Positions 1-13,506 of a stretch of DNA of 64,000 bases are shown one piece after another (position 1 is the first letter of the stretch; every line of letters starts with the position of its first letter). The notes beneath the pieces are model-generated. The model was not told where the DNA came from and searched no databases. It saw only the letters and a list, made by a program, of their open reading frames with translations. The stretch lies in assembly GCA_004154925.1 (NCBI GenBank), contig QJNS01000004.1, positions 558,001 to 622,000 of the forward strand, given 5' to 3'. This DNA comes from Monosporascus cannonballus (taxonomy: Eukaryota > Ascomycota > Sordariomycetes > Xylariales). A program made the position numbers and the translations under genes.

Positions 1-3000
1 ATATTATTTATTTATTTTAATATTATTCTATTAAATGTAAAAGTAAATATTTCGTAAATCGAGAAATCATTACAGAACAGATATTATAATATATTTTTGT
101 TATTCGAACAAGGAAAAGTTAAAAATAAAATTTATAATAATTAAACTTTAAAACCTTTCTAGTACTAATAATGAATATATATTAAGGTTTATATTACTTC
201 ATTCTGTTTTTATTATAAACGTCATATTATTATTTTATTCTTCGAATTTAGTATTTGTATTTTTATTAAACAATAAATATTTTAAAACTGTTTTAAAATT
301 GAGTAAATATGAAACTATTTAAACAATTAATATATATATATTACGAAGTATATTAATTGCATATAATTAAAGACAAAACATATAATTTACAAGTTTTTGA
401 ATTGTTTAATATATATAATATAAGATAATAGTAAATATATTTTTAATATAATATTAAAATTATATAACCAATTTTACATATTTTTTACTAAGTTTAATTC
501 TTTTTTTTAAAATTGTTTACTTTATCAGTTTTGAAATTTTCTATATATAATAAAAAGTCGAAATCGGATATCTCTTTACAATTCATAATTATTATTTTAT
601 AAATACATTAAATATAATAAAACTGGTAGAATTTAAAATTTCGCATAACTTTTAATTTAATCAAACCTTTTTTTAAAGATATTTCAATTTCCTAAACGGT
701 ATATTAATAATTATAAAGGTTTTCTTAAAATAATATATTTAAATTCTGTTTCTTCTATTTGCGCGAAGGAAATGGGATAAACGATAATTTAATTTAATTA
801 TTGTATTATTTAGTTGTTATATTTAATATATATTTTGAATTATAGGTTTTAAAGTTAAGAAAACGCTTTAAATTATATATAATTTATATAGATTTATTAG
901 TAATTACATTCATAATTATTTAAATCATATTTGAGTATGTAATATTTAATCTAAAAGGTAGTTAATCAAAATGTTTAAAGGTATAATAATGTTGTAAATC
1001 TTTTAGATAAACCTTTTATAATAATTAATAAATTTAAACGGTATTTGTATTTGTTTCAATGTATTTCATTTGTATTGTTTTAAAATTATAACGATTTTTT
1101 GTTAAATTTATTTTAAAAGGTCCCAAGATCCTCGTATATTTCAATTAATCTATTTTTTTACTTATAAATATCTTTTCTATATTAATTATGAATGAAATAT
1201 TTGTAAAACATAATACATTTCATAGAGGCGTTTTAAAACTATTTATTTTATTTTTAAACAAATAATAATTTCCTTTACATAATATGTAATAACAATATCG
1301 AAATGCTTTCGTAATATATAATTTATTATTCGTTAAAAAGTTATTAGTATACTGGCAAAATTTATAAATATAATTCAGTATTTAAATACTATATATCTTG
1401 TTTCAAAAACTGATTTTTATTTATATTTTTAAATTTTCAATAAAATGACTTTTTCTTTTAAAGTTAAATATTATAAATTATTTATTATCGTAGACCTAAT
1501 TGTTAATTTTAATAATTTCACACAATTCTATTTAATTTTAATACTATCATCGTTTAATTAATGTAAATGAATTATAAAACGTGATTCGTTATTTATTGAA
1601 GTACGAAAAATAAAAAGTATTTTATAAATAATATCGAAAGTCAAATTACTTTTACAGCTTATTTTCTAAAAATTTTTAAACGTACGTAATCCGTCGTTGT
1701 GAAGGTTATAAATGAAGTAAAATTTGATAAATGAATTTTTTAAAAAGATTTTATGATCTTATTCGTTATATTTCAATAACCTCGCAATTGGTTCTTTTAA
1801 AAATATTATTTATATTTACAGTATCATAATAATATACCAATATAAGTTCTTTAATTTTGAAATTATTATGTTATATTATTATTTCATTCATCACATTTTG
1901 TTTTAATAATTATAAACAACATCGTATATTTAAAAATACTAATTTTAGATTTTAAGGTTTTAAACTAGTAAAATATTTATTATATTGTTATGTTTATATT
2001 TATCGCTCTTTTAAATAGAATATTAATTTATTTATAAAATATGACATGCATTGTACTTGATGAGGTTTCGTATTAATTTAGATTTTTTAATAATACTTTT
2101 TTATATCTTTTAAAGTTATAATATAATATCTAAATATAAATTTTGAAATAAATACTTATATATTACGTTTTTTCGTTATGGTAAGCAGAATTATAACTTT
2201 CGTTATTCGTAATTACACAGAGTTTTAATATATATTATTAATAGAATAAAACGTTATTAATAATACTTATTATAATATAAGTTTGCTGAACGTTACCTAA
2301 ATTGTTATTACGATATTTTAATATGTTTTAATTTGTATTTTTAATAAAATAAAACGCTTAACAGTTTTTATTTTTATAATTAAAACCTTTTTTAAAATCA
2401 TACTTCAAATTTATTAAATTTGGGTATTTTGATATTTTTATAAATAATATTTTTATACTCTTTTCTGAATCTATCGAACTTTAGTGTTATTATGTTATGT
2501 AATTCGTTAAATTATTATATTTAATGTTTTGCCAATATATTTACTGTTTAAATATATTAATTATTTAACTTAATTTAAATGTCTTAATTAATTAAAGAAG
2601 TTATATTTTCTTATAATATATTATATTTCATTTTGCGTTTTACGATAAATAAATGTCTTAACATAAAACCTAAATACAACCTTGAATTACTTTAAAAAAT
2701 GCATTGTTTTTAAAATTTCGAATATATAATAAATAAAAATGTACATTATTAATACCTTTTTATTAACATGTTTCTTAGGATATATTAAAATAAGTTGAAC
2801 ATGGATTAATAATTACATTCATTTTATAGATGAAAAAAGCTTTTTTACAGATATTGTTTCCTGTAATTAAATTTATAAAATATAGTCCTTATTTATATTT
2901 TTTAATAAAGTAATAATTTAGAAATATTAAATTTAATTTTAATTTATTTTACTGCTTCTAGTTGAATTAAAAAACTCTATTTCTTTTTTATTTATATGTT

Positions 3001-4320
3001 CGATATATTTATAAATGCAGTATTTTTATGTCCTATATTTCTAATTTTTAAATCGTTTATAATATATAACGTGTATTTCTTTATATGAATTAGAAACTCT
3101 TAAATAAAATCTTTTTACTTATTTTTAATATTTCTTTGATTATTAGTTAAGGTATATTGTTATTTCAAAATTAATTGCTTAATACAAAAATATAATTATT
3201 TCGTCGTGGTTTTCTAGACTTTTTATAAGTATTTTAATTATTTTACAATTTGCCGCATTTATAATACTTAACTTATCTTTTATTGTTACGTTAAAATGTC
3301 TCGAATTTCAGGAACCCTAACGTGGTAATAGAAAATATACATAATATATCCAGTTTTCTTATCTTAATTAATTTATTAACTTATATAACTTAAAATCTAT
3401 TTTCTTTCTATTTATCATTTTTGTAATTTGTTTTTAATCAGAATAATTTTAGTAATATATTGTTGTAATACTTTTAAACTTTTAAAACTTAATAGTTTTA
3501 CATTTAACGTGATTTTTTAATCCTTGATAAAATGTATCACTATAAACCTTTCCGTGGTTGTCGTTTTATTTTATTTTCGTTACAAAAGTTTTAAATATTA
3601 ATATGAATTTCGAAATTAAGTTTTTTAATGTAGTTAGACAACGTTTTATACGGTAAGACATTTTTGTCAGAACTTTTAAAATTAACTTTAATTTATTTTG
3701 GAAATTAAAATAATCACAAAAGAACTTATTAATAAATATTTTTATTTCACTACTAGATATTCTAAATAATATTTTATCATAAGTTTAAATTAATTCAAAA
3801 TACGTTTCGTTTAAGAATCTATAATAGGAAAAGTTTTCTTCGCCGATTTTGCGATATCTTAAAATTTAAAAGACATTTTTACCTTAATAAAAAAATCTTA
3901 AATATTATTTTTTGCTGTTATAATATTAAAGGTTTGTATTTTTCCAACTTTAATATATGTATTTATATTAAACATAAACTAAATTATTATTTTTAAATCT
4001 TTAACATTTATATACACTGTTAAAACTAAACTTTTATTGAAAAAGTATTCTTTAACGTTTAATAATTTGATAAAAGAAAAGTGTGTAATAGGTCAGGGAT
4101 AAATAATTTAATTAATTATTAAATTTAACTTCAACGGATGTTTACTAAGCAGAATTTCGTAAAATTTCAAATAATAACTATAATTATCAAATATAATTTA
4201 TAACATTAAAAATTCTTTAAATAACGGAATATTATTATAACTTACTATTATTTATATTTTAAACACAGCCAATATATATATTGTACAGATAATTTAGCGT
4301 ACCTATTTTATTTAATATAT
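1..4320. repeat. RIP-degraded repeat DNA, mostly unassignable
   Basis: Very AT-rich sequence, saturated with TpA and with stop codons in all frames. The one legible part is a gypsy-type pol remnant on the - strand at about 1.1-1.75 kb. By the spacing seen in element E, the remnant should continue to the right towards a gag region near 3.5-4.3 kb, but I could not confirm this by reading. No gene, tRNA or rRNA is visible. Confidence 0.7.
1130..1750 (-). pseudogene. gypsy reverse transcriptase remnant (relative of element E)
   Basis: Bases 1290-1420 match element E at 14970-15090 on the same strand. Both contain the stretch TATTCGTTAAAAAGTTA and the downstream TATTTAAATA block, at a constant offset of about 13.67 kb. 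In E this part encodes the RT segment around the catalytic YxDD. Here the motif position reads as a YYVKE-like string with no Asp-Asp, and stops are frequent. It is a dead family-A pol fragment. The ends are taken by analogy with E and are approximate. Confidence 0.65.
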
Positions 4321-5008
4321 TTTGGCTTATTAAGCCCTCTTCAATACCTCTAAGTTACTTCTTTACTCGATAAGTTTAAGCTCCTTAAACCAATAAGCCG
4401 TTTTAAGCCCCTTGAAGCTAGTTACGTAACCCCTGGCTCGAGTTGACGCTACGTCCCAAAAGGGCCCGACCGTTCTTAAAGCAGCCAAGCCTGTTAGACT
4501 ATAACAATTTGGTATAATTTTTAAAATACGGCGTATACAGTAGTAATTCAATCCTAACTTAATAATATAAATAACCAATAATTTCAAGGTTTTTTAATTA
4601 AAAATTACGAAGTTTGCACTTATTAATATAATCTACCATAATAAAATAAGATTTATCAAAAAATAAATGTTTAAAGGTAAAGGTTTTAAGAAAAAGAAAA
4701 TCGTATTACAACTCAGACTAAAACCGGCTGTAAAAACGGTCGGACTTATATAAATAATTATATAATTTCAATATTTTTATTAATATCTAAGAAAGTCCAT
4801 ATAAACCTCATTAGATTTAATAAAATTAAATTTATAATAATTTTCAAATATATTACAAAAAGTTTTCTTCATATAAAATATATATATTCGTTATTGCGAT
4901 AATTCAAGTAATAACAATTTGTAATATAGCTTTGTTACTTAAAATAGTTTTGATATTAAGAAACGTAATTAATTATTATATTTGTTACTTAGAAAACTTT
5001 AATACATT
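4321..5008 (+). mobile_element. 3' end of a family-A gypsy element (fragment F): pol end plus truncated LTR
   Basis: Bases 4321-4703 align with the internal sequence just upstream of the D 3' LTR (about 10,890-11,176). Bases 4704-5008 align with the first 305 bases or so of the family-A LTR, starting TATTACAAC where TGTTACGAC is expected. The LTR copy stops where the full-length D 5' LTR begins at 5009, so D may have inserted into it. The rest of F's LTR is not found beyond the right end of D. Bases 4330-4500 are much less mutated than their surroundings. Confidence 0.65.
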
Positions 5009-5378
5009 TATTACGATATAGGCTATAACCGGTCGTAAAAAGTGTCGGATCCACATAAACGAGTTCTGTAAATTGGATCTCTTTTGGCAGCAAAATCCAA
5101 ATAATCCATACTGAGCTAGTCGTATTTAATAGAATTAAATTTATAATAATGTTGAGATTTATTAGAAAGCCAATTGATTTATAAGGAATATATCCGTCTA
5201 TTATATCCGTAATTTAAATATTTCCAACTTATAATATAACTTCGTTATCTAAAAGTCATATAATATTACGAAATACATTAAATGTATTATATTATTACTG
5301 AACTTTCCATAATACATTCATTAATATACGTTTTTACGATTTAAATTTAAAAATTAGTTCACTCGCTTAACCGTTATA
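5009..5378 (+). repeat. 5' LTR of gypsy element D
   Basis: This 370-base copy runs from TATTACGAT to CCGTTATA. Less mutated relatives begin TGTTACGAC and end CCGTCACA, so every difference at the ends is C to T or G to A. It aligns over its length with 54538-54906 read on the - strand and with the two halves of the D 3' LTR. Confidence 0.75.
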
Positions 5379-7959
5379 TATTATAAGCCTGTATTTAATA
5401 ATACTATTAAACTTTAAATAATACCGTTTAATGATTGGATTGATTAATAAACAAAAGACTGTTTTTAATAAATGTTTAATTCCCATATAAAATCCAAATG
5501 TTAAGATTTTAACAGTGGGAATTTATTCTAAATTTAACGCAAATAAATATATTAAAACTTAAAGTTAAAAACCTTTAACTTTATAATAAAAACATGATAT
5601 ATAGAATTGCCTATTTAGAGAAAAATATACTTTAGGTTTTAAGGATTCGAAAAACCGGTTAATAAAATTTATGCGATTACAGTTCTTTCAACAGAAAACG
5701 CTTTTAGTTAATTTAACTTTATTATAAGAAATTATTTGGAATGGGTAAAAACTGGCCAGAAAATATTTTCTAAACAGCTTGATCGTAATTATTGTAATTC
5801 CGAAAACAAATTAAAATTTAATTTCAAAATTTCGGACGAAAGACTTACGATGATATAATAAAATTTTAAATTACGCCAAAAAATTAATTTTGAAACGTAT
5901 AAAAATATTTAAAAACTTTATAATTAAATCAGGATAAAACAATAACGGTGGAAATATATATATGGACATATTTATAAAGAGTTAAAATATAACACTAAAA
6001 ATAGAATGAACAATTTTTCAAATTTAAAATAGCATATTACTATATTATTACAATTATTAAAATTAATAACAAATTATATAAATGCTGTATAGAAAATAAT
6101 ATATTTTAAAGTATAAAATATAAACGGTGAACTAGAAAAATGTAATATATTTTTTATATTTCATAATATAACTCTAAGACTTTTAGAATTCAAAACAGTT
6201 TAATATAAGAATAAGAATTAAGTTAAATATTGTAATTAGAATAAAATAAGATATGATTAAAACATTAATAAATAATTTTATAACAGGTAATAAAATAACT
6301 AGATAATTATATTGAAAAAATACGGTGAAAATAATTAAAAAAATAATAACAAAATAAATAACATAATCTAGGCCTAATACGAATAAAGACTATTACGACG
6401 AAAAGTCCGACGTAAAATACAAAAAGCCCAGACACTGGCTCAAAAAACGTTTAGAAAATAATAATACGCCTCAATGAAATAATTGGGAAAATACCAGAAA
6501 TGAACAAGAAGTATTTATCTCGGATTAAAAGATTAATATAGCAAGATATACGCCATATATTACATATAACTTATATTTCTCATATATAGCGTATAAAATA
6601 TATATTTATTAATATGTTAAATATATATATAAAACTGAATTTAGGTTTTCTAACTAAACTGAAAATAATAAAACAAATAAACAGTAAGATTAATACTCTG
6701 GAATTTTCATTTCACAAAACAAAATCAATAAACGAACAACTTTATAAAGTTAACGAAAGAAATATTATCCATAAAAAAGTCTTTTGTTTTATTTTTACAA
6801 CTAATATAATTGTTAAACCGAAAAAGAATTACTTTAACGTACTGTAAAAGAATATTGTCAAAAAGCTATTACAAATCTTTATTTTTAATTGGTATTTATT
6901 ACACAACTTAAAAAACACGTTTTAAAAGAAATTAGATAATTTAGGTAAAATCCTTTTTAAAAAACGATAAATTATAAAAGTATTAACAAAATAATATGTG
7001 ATATATAAATATACTTTACTTAGTAAAAAACATGCTATAAAGGTTTTTAAAAACCATAATATAACTTCATAATTAAATAAGCCGAGAGAAATAATAAATA
7101 TAATAACTTAAAGAATTATACAAAGAAGACATAAATAAAATTCTGTAAATGCGAAAAACGATTTTGAAAAAGATTTATTGCTAAAAAGCCCGAGAAATAA
7201 CAAAATATAAAAGAATTCAAAAGAATTCCGAAAAGACCTTTAAATACGATGATAAAAATTATCAATAAATTTTGACTTTAAAAATACAAATCAGAACGCA
7301 TTGATTTACTCTAATAAAAATTACAGAGCTTTAGGCGGAAGTTGTATTATATCGGATATTAATAGCAAATTCAAATTACTCTAAAAATATAAATTAAGAT
7401 TTTATAAAATTACGAGTATCGAAAATTAAAATTCCGCTGATAATAATGAAAACGTATTTCTAGATATGAATTATTTCGAAAGTTTTGTTTTAAAATAATG
7501 TGAAACAGTAAATTCTGTTATCATTTTATTTAAGATTTACGATAAAATAAGCTGGAAATTATAAATATATTAATTTAAAAGTTTAATTGATAAAGCTTTA
7601 ATAAAATAAGGTTCGTTTCATATCTTACGAATAAATAATATATATAAAAAATAGATTTTTAATAGTTAATCGAAAATATTAATATCTATAAACGTACAAA
7701 TATAATAAATATTTTATTATTTAAGACTTTAAAATAAAAACCTATAAATATTAAAGAAAATACGATACATAGTTATTATAATTAAAGTACCATTTAAGTG
7801 ATTAAATAATAATTTAAAACAATAGCCCCAAATATTAAAGTTTTTAATTAATATATTATTATAACGTGATAAATACGAATAACGTTATAAAAAGAACCTA
7901 ATACTATATAATTAAAACATAGCAAGTAAAATTATAAATTAATTTTAAAAAAGTGAGTT

Positions 7960-8450
7960 ATAATGTTTTATCTTATTTTTAATTTAAATGAAAACGAAAT
8001 ACGCGTTTTTAAAAAGTATTAAAAAAACCGGTTATAAAAAGGTTAAATTCGATTTTCTAAATTATCTGTAAAAGACTTTATATTTTCTATATTAAAAAAA
8101 TAACAAATTTTAACTTATAATCGATTATCTGTATCTAAACGATATTATTATTAAATATCTAATATTATTATTTATAATTACTTATATACAAAATGGAGTG
8201 TATAAACGCTAATAACTTATAATATATAATCTTAAAAATAAATAGAAATTTTAAAACTGAATAAAATTTTTAAAATATTTAATTACGTCAATAAAGTTTT
8301 CAAACATATTAATAATATTTTAACAAATAACAAATTTTATATTACTAAAATATTTCGATGTTTGTATTATATATTATTTACGAACATTCTTATTCGTTCG
8401 AAAATCAAAGAAATATGCACAAAATACGTTTATACATCGATAAATTTATA
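7960..8450 (+). pseudogene. gypsy reverse transcriptase remnant of element D
   Basis: A broken + strand frame carries an SKLSVKD string matching the SKLAAKYPIFF string in element E, in the RT fingers region. About 300 bases on comes YFDVCIIYYL at 8351, which in gypsy RTs leads into the catalytic YLDD. Here the sequence after YYL has lost about two bases and reads RTF, so the active site is gone and the frame shifts. Stops interrupt the rest. RNase H and integrase should follow to about 10.5 kb, but I could not read them reliably. Confidence 0.6.
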
Positions 8451-11176
8451 ATTTACGGAAAAAGGAATTAGGTTTATAAATAAAAAACAAAATATATAAG
8501 ATGTATTATTACCTTCAAATATTTTAAAATAAACATGACGATATTTTTAATAATTATAAAATAATAAACGTAAATAATAATAAAAAGAATTTAAATATTT
8601 TTAAAATTTATCAATTATTAAAAAACGTTATTCGAAATTTTAATAAAACAATTACATTTTCAATCAACATTACCAAAAAATACATAACTACTATAAATAA
8701 AAACTTTTTATGAAATTAAAAATACAATTATTAATAACCTAATATTAATTATATACGATCTGTTACATTTTATAAAGCTAAAAACTGGTATGTGAATTAT
8801 ACGTTAACTATAATAATCGTATAACGATATAATTAGAACAAATTATATCTTATCGTCTCTTTTTTCTAGAAATTCAAAGGAATCGAATTTAATTACATTA
8901 TTTCGAATAAAACATTTAGAATCGTTATTATAATTTTTCGAACATTTAAACATGTTGAAAAAGCAAACTTGTATTACATTAAAGGTTTCCGAATTATTAA
9001 AATTTTACTTATTTTATTATAATCAAAAAGACTTATATAACGATAATTACAATATATTGAAAAAATAACGATTTAGATTTCATTGTTATTTATAAGAAAG
9101 TTTAGAAAACAACCGAGGGAATATTTTAAACAAACAATTAAACCTTAAAATTTTTATTAAGATTATTTATATCCTTTTTGATATTACCCTAAAAATACGT
9201 AAGTTTATATAATCTTATAATAATACGGATTACATTATACGATATATATTAAGAAATTAAAAAAAATAATCATAACTTACTAAAAAAGGAACTTCAAATA
9301 GGCTATAAAGTACAAAAGCAATATGCAATAAACTTCATACGCAATATATATAAATATTAATTATATATATATCTTACAACATACAAAACTTTAAGACGGT
9401 TTTAATATATTTATTATTTTTACAATATAAATAATAATTTAAAAAGTACGACGATAATATAATTTTGTAATAATGCTAAAATCTAACAATATAAACTTTA
9501 CAAAATACAATAATTATAATTAATTTTGAAAAGAACAACTATAACATTCGATTGTGCTAAATCTTATTTTTTGAATATTCGTTGTTCGAAAATATAGCGA
9601 CGGAAATATATTACGATGGCATATTTTTAAATAATTAATAAATTTACGAGGTTTTCCCATTTTTTACTTCATTAAAAAGATATTAATAGAGAGCAGATTA
9701 TATATGTTTAAAACATTTTTAATATATATATATCGCTATACGAATCTATTTTCATAAGATAATTACGTTTAATTTTAAGTTTTAATAAAACTTTAGAACA
9801 TAGAACGGTTTAAATTATACATTATTTAACATATTGAACCCTTAAGCGCACAAGTAATAAAACAATTAAATAAAATATTCAAAAAAATTTAAACCCGTAT
9901 ATTAATTAGGAATAAAATAATTAAAATAAAAGACTATTCATTACTAAATTAACATGTATTATACGTTTTTGATAAAGGCTTAAAATAAATTTAATAAGCG
10001 CATATTTTAGATTTATAGTAAATATATATAAGAATATATATAACGGATATATATAACGGATATATTATTATAAAAATAATATATATGTCAAAATAATTTA
10101 AATAATTGTACCAAAAAATAAAGACAAAACTGAAATTCGTACGTAATCAAATAGGTAAATATTATAGCAGAAAAGGTTAAAAGAATAAACTCTTTAACAA
10201 AAATATATATCGTTATAAAAATATTTTAATTAAATAAATTCCTAAAAGTTTCGATTTTACGTATATTAATTTATATAGAATTTCTAAAAGAATCTTAGAA
10301 AATAATTATTTATTAAAACTCTTACTTAATATTAAGCTTTACTAAGATTTTTATATTTTCTTGTCTAAATTAACAGTAAATGCTGTTAAGATTTATACAG
10401 AACGAAATAATATAAAATTAAAAAATGCTTAATATAAACAATAGATTTACCTCATACTTAATTAAATGAAAAGAAATATCCGGATTTCGAAAATATCTAA
10501 AAAATTATAAGAAATGTTACAAATACTCAGCGCTTATTAAAAGGCTGTTATTAACGACGCGGAGATTATCTATAATAACTTCCCAATTGAGATCTTTAAA
10601 AATAAATTAATCGAAAAAGTTAAAAAATAATACGATTATAGTAACTTCGGCCTTTACGCGTTTTTGATTTTCTAATTCGTTTTTCGATTAAAACTTACAA
10701 GTAATAATTTTAACGCCTTTTTCGTAAAAGAATTTCTTTTAATAACTCAAACAAAAAAAGATTAATAATATCGTTAATGTCGCGTTATTTGCGTGTTAGG
10801 TTTTCCTTTATATACTAATAAAACCTCAAAAAACTCTTTAATAACAGCTTTTTCTCGATTTAAACAATTTTTTTAATACGATATAAAATTTCGATCAACA
10901 TATGGATATTATCGCAACGGCGATAATCTTTAATATATTTTTATAATAACCACTTTCTTTAATTATATAACATTTAATATCATTTTCCAAATACAATATA
11001 CACGATATTATTTTAAATTTAAATTTAATAATAAAAGTAACCAAAATTTTTAAGCCTTCTTTTTATTAAAACGATTGCGAAATTTGCAGTTAGTAATACG
11101 ATATGCTATAATAAAAATAAGATTTACTGGAAACAAATTTTTAAAAGCAAAAATGCTAAAAAAGAAAAAGCAATCG

Positions 11177-11392
11177 TATTACAATTTAAATTCATACTGG
11201 TTGTAAAAATAGTTAAATCTATATAAACGGATTACGTAACTTGGATTTTTTGGTAATAAGATTTAAATCAATCCATACAAAATCAACCGTATTTAATGGA
11301 ATTAAATCTATAATAATTTTAAAAGTTTTTAAAAAAATAATTAATTTCTATAGAATCTATATACCTATTGTACCCATAATATAGATAATACC
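11177..11392 (+). repeat. 3' LTR of element D, left part
   Basis: The first 216 bases of a family-A LTR, ending ...GATAATACC, are followed directly by the terminal TGTGACGG of element E. The LTR resumes at 54907 with ATACCAGCTTGCAAT. The repeated ATACC is the target-site duplication made by E. Confidence 0.8.
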
Positions 11393-11731
11393 TGTGACGG
11401 CTATGGGGTTTAACCAACTCTTGAACCTAAGTCGGACGAGTTTATATTGGCAGATATATCGTAAAAATCTAAGGAATAGATATAATGAATTATTATGTTT
11501 CGTAATACCAAAAATATTTTAGATAACGTTATTTTGATTATAAGCTGATATTATCTGTATTATGAAAATAACGAATATATATATCCTGTATAAGTTAATT
11601 AGATTATTATTAGATTTAATTAATTCTATATTTATTTATTGAGATCTTAACGCCAAAAGAAATCCAAATTACGTAACCTTTTCGCGTGAGTCCGTCTGTT
11701 TTTGCAATCGACTTTCGGTTAGATAGTAATA
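11393..11731 (-). repeat. 3' LTR of gypsy element E
   Basis: Read on the + strand it begins TGTGACGGCTATGGGGTTTA, the reverse complement of the family-A LTR end, and finishes at ...AGATAGTAATA, the mutated form of ...GGGTCGTAACA. The adjoining bases 11732-11850 match, inverted, the internal sequence before the D 3' LTR (about 11,060-11,176), as expected for the same junction on the other strand. Confidence 0.8.
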
Positions 11732-13103
11732 CTATTTTCCTTTTTCTAACATTTTTGTCTTTAAAGCTTTTTTTTCTTAATAAGTCCTTAATTTCACTAT
11801 AATAAGTCGTATTATTAACCGAAAATTTCGTAATCGTTTTAATTAGCGAAAAGGTTTTAAAATTTTCGTCGTTTATATCACTAAATTAGGTTTTAAAATA
11901 ATGTTGTATATTTTTTATTTTGAAAATCGTATCAAATATTAGTTAATTTAAAAAACTCGTCGTTGTAACGAATGCATTAAAGATTTGTCGTCGCTGTATT
12001 GGCTTTGGTATCCTAATTAAACTTTTACGTTATATTGGGAAAGGAAAAAATCGTTTAAATCGGAAGGAAACTGTTATTAAAAAACTTTTTGCACTTTTAA
12101 TAAAAAATAAAAAAAGCCCTGCTGATACATAACGTAATATTAACGAAAGTATTAATCGCCTTTTTCGATTTCGATATTAAAACAATTTTCTTTATGCTAA
12201 AAAAGTTAAAAATGTTCATTATAAGCTTTAGTTAATTCATAAATTAGACGAATAGAAACGTACAGAAGCCGACATTCTTCTGTTTGTATTATTCGTTAAC
12301 TCTTTTAATTATTCTATGTTCGAAAACCTTGATTAGAGGGCCTTTTTTGGAGACTTCGTTGCTGTTAATGGAAGCTTTTTAACAAACGTTAGGTATTCGT
12401 AAGATTTTTAGCAGGTGTTTACGTGTTTTCGAAATCCGGATGGTTTTTTTATTTGGTTAAGTATTAAGTAAAAACGTTTTTTGACGTCGAATTTCTTTTA
12501 TTTCGTATATTATGTCGTTATTTATTTCCATATTACTTTAAACCGTATGTATTTTAATTGTATCTGCTATTACTTTAAGCAAAAAAATATGAAAAATTAG
12601 ATCAAGTTTAACTTTCGGTAAAAGTTTTAACTGGTAGTTATTTTCTGAAATGTTTGGGGTAATTTTATATAAACTGATATATTTGAAATCGAGTTTTTGT
12701 TGGCTTGTTTTATTTGAGTATTTTTACTAATAAGATAAACTATTTCCCATTTTTCGAAGGTATTTTCAACCATTTTTTGTTATAATATTTGCTTATTTAA
12801 TTTCGCACAAATTATAATTTGAATTCCATTTCTGGATATAGTTATTTTAGCTGTTTTAATAAAAAGAATATTTTAATATTAATAAGTTTATCGAATGCGT
12901 TGTTATAAATATTTAATATAAATTTAAAATTTGCGTACACTGGCATTATTTTAATGTTTTTGTAATAGCTAGTATTATAAATTAGTTAGGTAATGAGTAG
13001 CTCTTTAAATCATTTATTCGGTTCGTAATTAATATGATACTGTAAGTATGTTTTCAATATTTGGTTTAACCGGTTTATTTATCCGTTCGTTTACGGTTTA
13101 AAT

Positions 13104-13506
13104 TGTTACGACCTGACAGGCTCCGGCCTCAGGAAACGGTCAACAAGGATGACACGGACCACCTTCCCAGGTCACGTGACGGGTGTTCAGCAAAGATCCG
13201 CTGAGCACGAGTGATCAGCACTGAGTAATTGCTCAGCAAAACCTCGCTGAGCACAGCTGAGCAGAGATGAGCAGTAATACCAAAACCAATATATATGCTC
13301 ATTACTGCCATAGTCTAGATAGCACCAGCTTGTAATACTTATCAATACCAATCATTTGCAATATAACAATTCGTTACCTAAGGCACCCTTGGTATTACGA
13401 GACGTGATACCTTACTGTATCTATTGCTCAGTTTTCCACGATACTCCTGCCAACATAAACCCGTACGACTAAGGTTTAATAGTTGGTTAAACCCCAAGCC
13501 GTCACA
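13104..13506 (+). mobile_element. Solo LTR, little-mutated family-A relative, inserted in element E
   Basis: A 403-base unit begins TGTTACGACC and ends CCGTCACA, flanked on both sides by TAAAT (13099-13103 and 13507-13511). The last 190 bases or so, from CAGCTTGTAATA onward, match the 3' half of the D and E LTRs. The first half is different and holds a cluster of TGAGCA/GCTCAGC motifs between 13199 and 13275. No internal region adjoins it, so it is probably the product of LTR-LTR recombination after insertion. Base composition is normal, so it arrived after E had been mutated or escaped RIP. Confidence 0.88.

Noticed and set aside
4363..4587. 74-codon - strand frame
   Set aside because: It lies over fragment F, whose coding sense is +. 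It is open only because this patch escaped mutation.
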